Origin: Collinsella sp. UBA6357
GTDB lineage: Bacteria; Actinomycetota; Coriobacteriia; Coriobacteriales; Coriobacteriaceae
NCBI GenBank assembly: GCA_002437815.1
Contig: DJRP01000031.1
Location: 1-10,119 of the forward strand
Length of the DNA stretch: 10,119 nucleotides
Reading direction: 5' to 3'
Shown here: positions 1 to 7,035 of the stretch, piece by piece
How the letters are laid out: every line of letters begins with the position of its first letter
Numbering within the stretch: position 1 is the first letter of the stretch
The notes under the pieces: model-generated
The model's database searches: none
Seen by the model: only the letters and a program-made list of their open reading frames with translations
Told to the model about the DNA's origin: nothing
Program-made: the position numbers and the translations under genes

Positions 1-2456
1 TCTTCAACCGCCAGTGCCTGCCCGACGACTATGAGTTCATGAACTACAAGATGGTCAAGGGCGATGTGGCGAAGCTGGTCGCAGACTGCTGCGATCGCTA
101 CCCCGAGGCTCAGGTCGCCCCGATCCTCGACGCCATCAAGTACTCCGGTTTCCACTACGCGACCCGCGCCGGCCTGACCATCTCGGTCTGGGACGCCCTG
201 ATCCCGCACGAGAAGCAGGAGATCCTCGACAAGGCCCAGGCCAACGTCGACCAGATCAACGAGTACTTCGAGGAAGGCTTCATCAACGAGACGGAGCGCC
301 ATATCGAAGTCGTTAATGAGTGGACGGCGTGCACCGACAAGGTCGCAGCGCTCATGCTCGATATGTTCGACGAAGAGAACCCGCTTTACATGATGGCCGA
401 CTCCGGCGCCCGTGGTTCCAAGACCCAGCTGCGTCAGCTCGGCGGCATGCGTGGTCTGATGGCCGACATGTCCGGCGAGACGATCGACCTTCCCATTAAG
501 GCTAACTTCCGCGAGGGCCTGCTTCCGCTCGAGTACTTCATCTCGACCTATGGTGCTCGTAAGGGCCTGGTCGATACCGCGTCGCACACCTCCGACTCCG
601 GCTACCTGACCCGTCGTCTGGTCGACGTGGCCCAGGACGTCATCGTTCGCGAGGAGGACTGCGGTACGCACGAGGGCGTCACCTACAACCTCATCATCCC
701 GGGTACCACCGACATCAATGCCGACCTGGTGGGCCGTTGCTTCATCGAGGACGTTGTCGCCGCTGACGGCACCGTGCTCTTCGAGAAGGATGCCTACATC
801 GAGTCCGTCGCCGATATCCAGAAGATGATCGATGCCGGTATGAAGAAGGTCAAGCTGCGCGCGCTGCTCACCTGCCGTTCCAAGTACGGCGTGTGCCAGA
901 AGTGTTATGGCTGGGATCTCTCCACGCGTCGTCCGGTCGCCATCGGTACGGCTGTCGGCATCATCGCCGCTCAGTCCATCGGTGAGCCCGGTACGCAGCT
1001 TACGATGCGTACCATTCACTCCGGCGGCGTCGCGGGCGTCGACGACATTACGCAGGGTCTTCCTACCGTTTCGCGTATGTTCGATATCGTCGGCAACGTC
1101 AACGAGAAGATTCTGGGCCGCGAGGCCGAGCTTGCTCCGTACTCCGGTCACCTCTCCATCAAGCCGGAGAAGTCCGAGTACGTGCTGACGCTCACCGACT
1201 CCGACGATCACACCCGCGTGCTCGATGAGCGCCGCGTTCCCGCTTCGGTGCGCTTCATGCCCGAGATCGAGGACGGCTGCGAGGTCCGCGCCGGCGACCA
1301 GATCACCAAGGGCTTTGTCAACTTCCGCAACCTGCGCAAGCTGACCGACATCGAGTCGACGATGCACACCTTTGTCGAGAGCGTCAAGGACGTCTATACC
1401 AGCCAGGGCGTCGACCTGAACGACAAGCACATCGAGGTGCTCGCGCGCCAGATGCTGCGTCGCGTTCAGATCACCAACCCAGGCGACTCCAAGTACCTGC
1501 TTGGACAGTATGTCGATCGCTACGAGTTTGCCGACGAGGTCGATCGCGTCGCCCGTCTGGGCGGTCAGGCTCCCGTCGCCGAGCCGGTCATCCTGGGTAC
1601 GCTCAAGGTCGCGTCCAACATCGACTCCTGGCTGTCGAGCGCCTCGTTCATCCGCACCGCCGGTGTCCTTACCGAGGCTGCCATCGAGGGCAAAGTCGAC
1701 CACCTGCTCGACCTCAAGTCCAACGTCATCGTGGGCAAGAAGATCCCTGCCGGTACGGGCCTCAAACCCTACGCCAACGCGCAGCTGACCTATCGCACTC
1801 CCGAGGGCTACGTCGGCATCGACGGACCCACCTCGCCCAACGCCAAGTCCCTGCCGGACTGGGCGCCCGATCAGCTCAAGGATCTTGACGAGCAGCTTCC
1901 GCAGCAGCTCGATTGGGCTGGCTTTGATGAGTTCGGCGGCGGCGACGGTTCGTTCACCCGCAACGGCCGCACCATCTCTGCCGACAAGGCGCGCCTGTAC
2001 CTGTTCGACGACCTTGGTGTGTCGCAGCGCTGGACCAACAAGTTCAGCGAGGTCGGCATCGAGACCGTCGGAGACCTGGTCGGCAAGTCCGAGGAGGACC
2101 TGCTGCGCATCGACGGCATCGGCGCCAAGGCCATCGAGGAGCTCCGCGACGGCCTGGAGGCCCACGACCTGCTCTACATCCTCGACAACAACGACGATGT
2201 GGCCGACGAAGAGGACCTTTCGCAGTTGCTGCAGATGGTCTTCTCGCCTGACGGTCCCGACGACATTCTTCTGGGCACTTCCGCCCCGACCCATCATGTC
2301 GACGAGGGCGAAGAGCTTCTCGGCGCCCCGATGGACGACAAGAAGGACAACGCCAACGGCGTCATCAACGAGGACATGTCCTCGCTCGACGAGCTTCTCA
2401 ACCAGCTGGTCGACAAAGATGACGACGAAGAGGCCAAGGACAACGACGAGGAGTAA
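1..2456 (+). CDS. rpoC: DNA-directed RNA polymerase subunit β' (C-terminal part, 5' end outside window)
   Basis: This is the catalytic β' subunit of RNA polymerase. The reading frame is open from base 3, so the N-terminal portion, including the NADFDGD active-site loop, lies upstream. Visible landmarks are the four zinc-binding cysteines of the second β' zinc site (codons at 660, 873, 894 and 903), the bridge helix (YFISTYGARKGLVDTA, about 534-582), and the trigger loop following QSIGEPGTQLTMRT (about 972-1014), which lacks the large insertion found in E. coli. The usual β' end (TAAIEGK-like helix, then GTG) is reached near 1680-1810. The protein then continues for about 200 residues that ordinary β' lacks: a linker, an α-CTD-like helix-hairpin-helix domain (about 2001-2180), and an acidic tail ending in a run of Asp/Glu. 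Codon use is strongly biased, as expected for high expression. The stop is TAA at 2454-2456, followed by a terminator. Confidence 0.98.
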   Translation, partial: FNRQCLPDDYEFMNYKMVKGDVAKLVADCCDRYPEAQVAPILDAIKYSGFHYATRAGLTISVWDALIPHEKQEILDKAQANVDQINEYFEEGFINETERHIEVVNEWTACTDKVAALMLDMFDEENPLYMMADSGARGSKTQLRQLGGMRGLMADMSGETIDLPIKANFREGLLPLEYFISTYGARKGLVDTASHTSDSGYLTRRLVDVAQDVIVREEDCGTHEGVTYNLIIPGTTDINADLVGRCFIEDVVAADGTVLFEKDAYIESVADIQKMIDAGMKKVKLRALLTCRSKYGVCQKCYGWDLSTRRPVAIGTAVGIIAAQSIGEPGTQLTMRTIHSGGVAGVDDITQGLPTVSRMFDIVGNVNEKILGREAELAPYSGHLSIKPEKSEYVLTLTDSDDHTRVLDERRVPASVRFMPEIEDGCEVRAGDQITKGFVNFRNLRKLTDIESTMHTFVESVKDVYTSQGVDLNDKHIEVLARQMLRRVQITNPGDSKYLLGQYVDRYEFADEVDRVARLGGQAPVAEPVILGTLKVASNIDSWLSSASFIRTAGVLTEAAIEGKVDHLLDLKSNVIVGKKIPAGTGLKPYANAQLTYRTPEGYVGIDGPTSPNAKSLPDWAPDQLKDLDEQLPQQLDWAGFDEFGGGDGSFTRNGRTISADKARLYLFDDLGVSQRWTNKFSEVGIETVGDLVGKSEEDLLRIDGIGAKAIEELRDGLEAHDLLYILDNNDDVADEEDLSQLLQMVFSPDGPDDILLGTSAPTHHVDEGEELLGAPMDDKKDNANGVINEDMSSLDELLNQLVDKDDDEEAKDNDEE
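2001..2180 (+). other. α-CTD-like DNA-binding domain fused to the C-terminus of β'
   Basis: This is a domain inside rpoC. Its segment FDDLGVSQRWTNKF, followed by VGIETVGDLV and LLRIDGIGAKAIEEL, lines up without gaps against the C-terminal domain of the E. coli α subunit (VDDLELTVRSANCL, IHYIGDLV, LLKTPNLGKKSLTEI). By that alignment, made by eye, residues equivalent to the α DNA contacts R265 (codon 2028), N268 (2037), G296 (2121), K298 (2127) and E302 (2139) are all kept. C269 and S299 are changed. A generic helix-hairpin-helix domain is the alternative, but the matched contact residues favour an α-CTD relative. That it binds DNA in the cell is inference. Confidence 0.75.
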
Positions 2457-2482
2457 GCTCCCGGTACGTTAACCGTTCTTTC

Positions 2483-2517
2483 AAATGCCCGCTTCCCAAC
2501 AGGGAGGCGGGCATTTT
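2483..2517 (+). terminator. Intrinsic terminator after rpoC
   Basis: The arms 2483-2497 and 2502-2516 pair over about 15 bp with a single G·T wobble, around an AACA loop. The stem is GC-rich at its core, and its 3' arm ends in four T residues (2513-2516). It lies 27 nt after the rpoC stop and should end the rpoBC transcript before the downstream cassette. Confidence 0.9.
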
Positions 2518-2609
2518 CATTGAAACCGAGTCTTGCCTGTGGGCCGGATAACGCTAAACCTTCGACTGTTCGGCCTGAGAATCCGTTATCGGGCAAATTT
2601 GTCCTACCG

Positions 2610-2640
2610 TTGCGCTCTTGGTACGCTTGGGGCATAAGAT
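2610..2640 (+). promoter_or_regulatory. Possible weak promoter for the phosphatase operon
   Basis: A TTGCGC (2610-2615) and a TAAGAT (2635-2640) are separated by 19 bp in the gap between the rpoC terminator and the phosphatase gene. The -10 match is fair, while the -35 match is partial and the spacing is long. A promoter is needed here because of the upstream terminator, but this exact site is only a candidate. An alternative sigma factor could read the region instead. Confidence 0.3.
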
Positions 2641-2677
2641 AAGAGGAACTCTTTTTGCCTTGCTCATGGGAGACCAC

Positions 2678-4873
2678 ATGCCCCCTGCGATTCGATACAC
2701 CAAGCAGCGTTATCCGCTGGCGCGTCCTTTTATCACGTTTGCGGCCTGTGCGCTTGTCTACTATATAGTGCTCACGGTGTTCTTAAATATCCCCGTCTTT
2801 AACGGAGAGACGCAACTTCGGCCCGCATCGGGTGTCGGTCCCGTGCTCGGTCTCTTTTTTGGCTGGCCGGGGATCTTGGGCTGTGCCGCGGGAAACCTCA
2901 TCTCGGATATGGCGAGCGAGTCCGACCCTTTGAAGCTTGCTCTTTATACGGGTATCCAGATTGTCTACAACGCCGTGCCGTACTTTATGTGGTACGTCGC
3001 CTTGCGCAAAAGCGACGATCCCTTTCCGAGCCTGAGCTCGGCAAATAAGGCCGTTCTCTATCTGATAAGCGCCGCCGTCGCCGCTTTTGCCGTGACGGTG
3101 CTGCTCATGCCCTTTGAGCTCGACTCGATGGAGCATCTCAATATCCATCTGGTGCGTTTTCTTAACAACGTACTCTTCCTCGTCTATTTGGGTATGCCGC
3201 TTTTGATGTTTTTAGAGCTTTCGCGCCTTAAGCCTCAAGCGCCTGGATTTGTGGGCGATCCTCCTGCGCGCCGCGATCATATGAACCTGACACAGCGGTT
3301 TCTTACCGGCGTGATTGTCTTTGCCGCGCTTGCGATCGGTGCCGAGGTCGTCGTGAGCTTTTATAGGGACTTGCAAGCGACGGATGCAGACTACGCCGTC
3401 ATTATCGACCGTATATACATCAACGTTGCGCTCCTAACCCTAGCCGTGCTCATTCCCGCAATGGCCGTCGTGGGCGTTCTCGAGAGCCGTTTCACACGTC
3501 CCATCGAGCGCCTGACGGCGGCGAGCGGCTCGTTTGCGGCCGAGGCCGTGTTGGCCGCGGGCACCGGTGATAAAGGGTTTGAGACTAAGATCGACGAGCA
3601 AGGGATCCGGCCGCGGTACGAGGTGCGCGAGCTCTTTGATGCCACCGACAAGATGCGCGCCGATCTGGTGAGCTACGTGGGTCGTCTTGCCGAAGTCACG
3701 GCTGAGCGCGAACGCGTGGCGGCCGAGCTCGATGTTGCGCGGCGTATCCAGCTTGCGGCCGTGCCACACGATTTTGCGGAGCTGGTCGAGCGCTCCGGTG
3801 TGGATATTGCAGGGTTGATGCGCCCGGCACGCATGGTGGGCGGCGACTTTTACGATGTCTTTGAGGCGGGGGAGGGACGCATCGCCTTTGTGGTGGGCGA
3901 TGTGTCGGGCAAGGGCGTGCCCGCGGCCCTCTTTATGATGCGTTCCCAGGGGCTGCTACGCGAGCAGATCCAAACCTGCGAGGATATGGGTGTTGCGTTC
4001 ACGGCGGTCAACAAGCTTCTGTGTGAGCGCAACGACGAAAACCTATTTGTGACGGCCTTCGCCTGCGTGCTCGACTGCGAGACGGGGCACGTGGTTTTTG
4101 CCAACGCCGGACACAACCCTCCGCTCCTGATAGGCGACGGTGGCCCCCGATACTTCCGGCCGCGTCCGGGTCTTGTTTTGGGCGCTATGGATATGGTCCG
4201 CTACCGACAGGGTGAGCTGGACCTTGCGCCAGGCGATCGGATGCTCATCTACACCGACGGCGTTACAGAGGCGGCAGACGTGCACGATGAGCTCTATGGC
4301 GAGGGGCGCCTCGAGAAGTGCGTTCATGCGCTTATCGCGAAAGGCACAGCATCGATGGAAGCCGTTATCGAGGACCTTGCCGCTGATGTGGACGCGTTTG
4401 CCGGTGATGCTCCCCAAGCGGACGATATCACGATCCTGGGCTTTGGCCGTCCGGCCTGTACGAGCCGCATCGAGCTCGCTCCCGAAGAGGAAAAACTTGA
4501 ACAGCTGTTTGGATGGCTCGGGTCGCTCTGTGCTCGCCCCGGCATGACGCCCAAGATGCTTTCAAGCCTGATGCTCGTGATGGAAGAGCTCTTCGTCAAT
4601 ATATGCCATTACGGCTTTCCCGGTGGCATCGAGCGCCGCCCCGTGGTGGTCGAAGCACAGGCAGACGATGAGGCGCACACGCTCACACTCACCCTTATCG
4701 ATGAGGGAATTGCCTATGATCCGCTTACCTTTGAAGGCCAAAAGGTCAAGGATGCCGACACCGCCCGCATCGGCGGGCTTGGTATATTGCTCGTAAGGAA
4801 AAGCGTTGACGACATTGCCTATCGCCGTGCGGGTGCAAGAAACGTGCTTCGCATCGTCAAGGCATATGTGTAG
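2678..4873 (+). CDS. Membrane SpoIIE-type PP2C phosphatase with HAMP and fused RsbW-like kinase domain
   Basis: Probable signal-sensing serine phosphatase of a partner-switching pathway, about 731 residues. About seven hydrophobic segments fill the first 280 residues. The LRPASGVGPVLGLFFGWPG stretch and the following GNLISD recall ECF-transporter S-components or MASE1-type sensors. Then come a HAMP-like element (RPIERL), a signalling helix (AELDVARRIQLAAVP), and a SpoIIE/PP2C domain with metal ligands in GGDFYD (388-393), GDVSGKG (D408), YTDGVTEA (D527) and DDIT (582-583). The C-terminus (about 605-731) is a GHKL ATPase like RsbW/SpoIIAB: N-box EELFVNICHYG (E636, N641), G1 DEG (D675), G2 GGLG (699). 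ATG 2678 was chosen because GGAG lies 5 nt upstream. In-frame ATG 2666 and TTG 2660 or 2618 are also possible. The stop is 41 nt before the STAS gene, its likely substrate. Ligand and target are unknown. Confidence 0.9.
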   Translation: MPPAIRYTKQRYPLARPFITFAACALVYYIVLTVFLNIPVFNGETQLRPASGVGPVLGLFFGWPGILGCAAGNLISDMASESDPLKLALYTGIQIVYNAVPYFMWYVALRKSDDPFPSLSSANKAVLYLISAAVAAFAVTVLLMPFELDSMEHLNIHLVRFLNNVLFLVYLGMPLLMFLELSRLKPQAPGFVGDPPARRDHMNLTQRFLTGVIVFAALAIGAEVVVSFYRDLQATDADYAVIIDRIYINVALLTLAVLIPAMAVVGVLESRFTRPIERLTAASGSFAAEAVLAAGTGDKGFETKIDEQGIRPRYEVRELFDATDKMRADLVSYVGRLAEVTAERERVAAELDVARRIQLAAVPHDFAELVERSGVDIAGLMRPARMVGGDFYDVFEAGEGRIAFVVGDVSGKGVPAALFMMRSQGLLREQIQTCEDMGVAFTAVNKLLCERNDENLFVTAFACVLDCETGHVVFANAGHNPPLLIGDGGPRYFRPRPGLVLGAMDMVRYRQGELDLAPGDRMLIYTDGVTEAADVHDELYGEGRLEKCVHALIAKGTASMEAVIEDLAADVDAFAGDAPQADDITILGFGRPACTSRIELAPEEEKLEQLFGWLGSLCARPGMTPKMLSSLMLVMEELFVNICHYGFPGGIERRPVVVEAQADDEAHTLTLTLIDEGIAYDPLTFEGQKVKDADTARIGGLGILLVRKSVDDIAYRRAGARNVLRIVKAYV

Positions 4874-4914
4874 GAACACCGGCTCTAAGAAGTGGTGACC
4901 AGAAAGGAACAAAG

Positions 4915-5217
4915 ATGGATATCAGCGTGAGTAAGGATGGGGCCAATCTGCAGATCGTGCTCAGCGGTCGCTTGGATACCAATACAGCGCCCGAGCTCGA
5001 TGCGGCCCTCAAAGATAACCTTGAGGGGGTAACGAGGCTCGTGATTGACCTTGCCGAGGTCCAGTACGTATCCTCTGCGGGTCTGCGTGTGCTCCTTGCG
5101 GCGCAGAAGGGGATGAACAAGATTTCGGGCGTCCTCAAGGTATTGCACCCCAACGAGTACGTGATGGACGTATTTGAGGCAACGGGTTTTGTCGACATCA
5201 TGGATATCGAACCTTAA
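4915..5217 (+). CDS. STAS-domain anti-sigma factor antagonist (RsbV/SpoIIAA-like)
   Basis: A 100-residue single-domain STAS protein, the usual size for RsbV/SpoIIAA. It has the opening strand ISVSKDGANLQIVLSGRLD, the NTAPELDAAL helix, and the phospho-site loop YVSSAGLRVL. Aligned with SpoIIAA (D57-S58-S59-G60), Ser54 falls at the phosphorylated position. Ser53 replaces the Asp, as in many SSAGL-type family members. In known systems the unphosphorylated form binds a kinase/anti-sigma partner, the kinase phosphorylates it, and a SpoIIE/RsbU phosphatase resets it. The flanking genes supply one phosphatase and two kinase-like domains, so this is very probably the switch protein of the operon. AAGGA lies 6 nt before the ATG. 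Its final partner is not visible in the window, because no sigma factor is encoded here. Confidence 0.92.
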   Translation: MDISVSKDGANLQIVLSGRLDTNTAPELDAALKDNLEGVTRLVIDLAEVQYVSSAGLRVLLAAQKGMNKISGVLKVLHPNEYVMDVFEATGFVDIMDIEP

Positions 5218-5223
5218 GGAGAA
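5216..5223 (+). promoter_or_regulatory. Ribosome binding site of the GH3 gene overlapping the STAS stop codon
   Basis: AAGGAGAA overlaps the TAA stop of the STAS gene (5215-5217) and has 7 nt between AGGAG and ATG 5229. This arrangement suggests coupled translation within one mRNA. Confidence 0.7.
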
Positions 5224-5228
5224 CTGAT

Positions 5229-7016
5229 ATGGCACGCGATAGGGTCATCGATTCCCTGACAACGGGGGTGCCGGAACATAATGATCCGGCACCCCGGCAT
5301 GGTGCGGCAGATGTCGTGGACGCATCCTTGGTCCGCGATATGATGATGAAGATGCAGATGGAGGCGGGCGAGCAGCTGGGCGCACAGCTCGCGGCCGACG
5401 TGGAGCATACCCGTGAGGTTCAAGAAGAGCTGCTCTTTGAGATGCTCGATTCCAACAAGGATACCCCCTATGGCCGCGAGCACGGTTTTGCGGATATCAA
5501 GAGTGTCGAGGACTTTAAGAAGCTCCCGTACACCACCTACGATGACTACGCAGGCTATATCTACGAAGTCATGGAGCACGGCACGCGTGGCGTGGTGACA
5601 ACCGAGGAAATCGTGCACTTCAACGAGACCTCGGGCACCATGGGTAACCCCAAGGGCATCCCGTATACCAAACGCATGGCCGAGATTCTCATGGGCTACT
5701 CCGGCGCCTTTACGATCAGCATGGCTGCCAGGGAGCTTGGAGGCGTCGGCGCTCTCACGCGGGGCCGCGCCTTTTGTACTATGGAGGGCCATGTCAATAC
5801 CCTCAAAAGCGGCATCACGTTCGGCTCGCTTTCATGCAAGGCCACGAGCGACAACCGCCAGTACCTTTCCGCCACGACCACGAGTCCCGATGCCGCTGTG
5901 TTTGCCAAGGCGGGGACCGACACGCGCTATCTGCACACGCGTTATGCCGTGGCCGAGAAGTCGATCACTGAGATCAGCTGCGTGTTTATCACCAACCTCC
6001 TCGACCTCATGCGCTATGTCGAGGATAGGTGGCAGATGCTCGTGCACGATATCGAGACGGGAACCATCGATTCCTCGATTCAGCTGCCCGATGACGTGCG
6101 TGCCCAGCTTGAGCGTGAGCTCGAGCCCATGCCGCAGCGTGCGGCGGAGCTGCGCCAGATCTTTGAAGGCGGTTTCGAGGCGCCGGTGGCGAGCCTCATG
6201 TGGCCCCGGCTTGTACTCATCCGCTCGGTGGCGGGCGGCGGCTTTACGCCCTACACGGAGCGCCTGCGGCGCTTCTTGGGCGATAAGGTGCATCTGCTCT
6301 ATACCGGCTACTCGGCCTCGGAAGGCGCGTTCTCGGTGCCCTTTGAGCTCGATAACCCCTCGAGCGTCTTTTTGCCCCGCTCGGTCTATTTTGAGTTCGT
6401 GCCGCTGGAGAACCCCGATTACGACCATACCCTGGGACTTGAGGACCTGGAGGAAGGTAAGGACTACGAGGTCATCATCACGAGCCGCAGCGGTTTCTAC
6501 CGCTACAAGATGCGCGATGCCATCCATGTGACGGGACATCGTGGAACGTGTCCCACGATGGAGTTCCTCTATCGCCTGGATCAGACCGTCAACATGAAGG
6601 GTGAGAAGACTACCGAGGCGGTGCTGCGCGGCGTGGCCGATCGTGTGTCGGCGCGCATGGGTCTTGACCTGGTGGACTTTAGCGTATATCCGGATGTTGA
6701 CGTGCATCCGCCCCGCTATGAGTTCCTGTACGAGTTCTATCACGCCGACCATGACGCAATCGATATTGACGAGCTTTCGCGCGTGACCGATGAGGAGCTC
6801 CGCGCGGGCAACTACGACGTGGACTATATGACTGAGGACGGCGACTTTGCCCCGGCGAGCGCTCTCGTTCTCAACGACGAGACCAACCAGCTGTGGGTTG
6901 ACATGCTGGTGATGCGCGGCAAGGCGCCCAATCAGATCAAGCCCGTCCATATTATCGATACCGAGCAGAAGCGCCGCTTCTTCTACGCGCTCGTCGATCA
7001 CGATGTTCGCGCATAG
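5229..7016 (+). CDS. GH3-family acyl-adenylate-forming enzyme, substrate unknown
   Basis: A 595-residue member of the GH3 superfamily, whose plant members activate carboxylic acids such as auxin or jasmonate as acyl-AMP and join them to amino acids. Three adenylation motifs are clear: the P-loop-like TSGTMGNPKG (134-143), YTGYSASEG (358-366), and SGFYRYKMRD (421-430), which corresponds to the GLYRYRVGD motif of plant GH3s. The C-terminal lobe keeps family marks such as LRAGNYDVDY and NQIKPVHI. Length fits the family. The first 35 residues are not obviously conserved, and their codons contain a strong hairpin. No signal peptide or membrane segment is seen, so a cytoplasmic enzyme is expected. 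The gene starts 11 nt after the STAS stop and runs up against the transporter gene, which suggests its product could be the exported molecule. Substrate and acceptor cannot be read from the sequence. Confidence 0.9.
   Translation: MARDRVIDSLTTGVPEHNDPAPRHGAADVVDASLVRDMMMKMQMEAGEQLGAQLAADVEHTREVQEELLFEMLDSNKDTPYGREHGFADIKSVEDFKKLPYTTYDDYAGYIYEVMEHGTRGVVTTEEIVHFNETSGTMGNPKGIPYTKRMAEILMGYSGAFTISMAARELGGVGALTRGRAFCTMEGHVNTLKSGITFGSLSCKATSDNRQYLSATTTSPDAAVFAKAGTDTRYLHTRYAVAEKSITEISCVFITNLLDLMRYVEDRWQMLVHDIETGTIDSSIQLPDDVRAQLERELEPMPQRAAELRQIFEGGFEAPVASLMWPRLVLIRSVAGGGFTPYTERLRRFLGDKVHLLYTGYSASEGAFSVPFELDNPSSVFLPRSVYFEFVPLENPDYDHTLGLEDLEEGKDYEVIITSRSGFYRYKMRDAIHVTGHRGTCPTMEFLYRLDQTVNMKGEKTTEAVLRGVADRVSARMGLDLVDFSVYPDVDVHPPRYEFLYEFYHADHDAIDIDELSRVTDEELRAGNYDVDYMTEDGDFAPASALVLNDETNQLWVDMLVMRGKAPNQIKPVHIIDTEQKRRFFYALVDHDVRA
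5265..5295 (+). repeat. 11-bp perfect inverted repeat (hairpin) inside the 5' end of the GH3 gene
   Basis: The arms 5265-5275 (GGGGTGCCGGA) and 5285-5295 (TCCGGCACCCC) pair perfectly around the 9-nt loop ACATAATGA. The hairpin begins 36 nt after the GH3 start codon. No T-run follows, so it is not a simple terminator. It could be an RNA structure controlling translation or mRNA stability, or a protein-binding operator. Confidence 0.75.
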
Positions 7017-7026
7017 GGGAGAGGAG
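7015..7026 (+). promoter_or_regulatory. Ribosome binding site that decides the MATE gene start
   Basis: AGGGGAGAGGAG overlaps the GH3 stop and lies 9 nt before GTG 7036. The alternative in-frame ATG at 7003 has no Shine-Dalgarno sequence and would overlap GH3 by 14 nt, so GTG is preferred. Confidence 0.6.
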
Positions 7027-7035
7027 CTGCCGCGT

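Noticed and set aside
2542..2590. Short inverted repeats GGCCG/CGGCC and GATAACG/CGTTATC upstream of the phosphatase gene
   Set aside because: They are only 5 and 7 bp, widely spaced and not nestable in one stem; probably chance, though an operator cannot be excluded.
2618..2677. Upstream TTG start extending the phosphatase by 20 residues
   Set aside because: No Shine-Dalgarno precedes it and it overlaps the candidate promoter; ATG 2678 has GGAG at good spacing.
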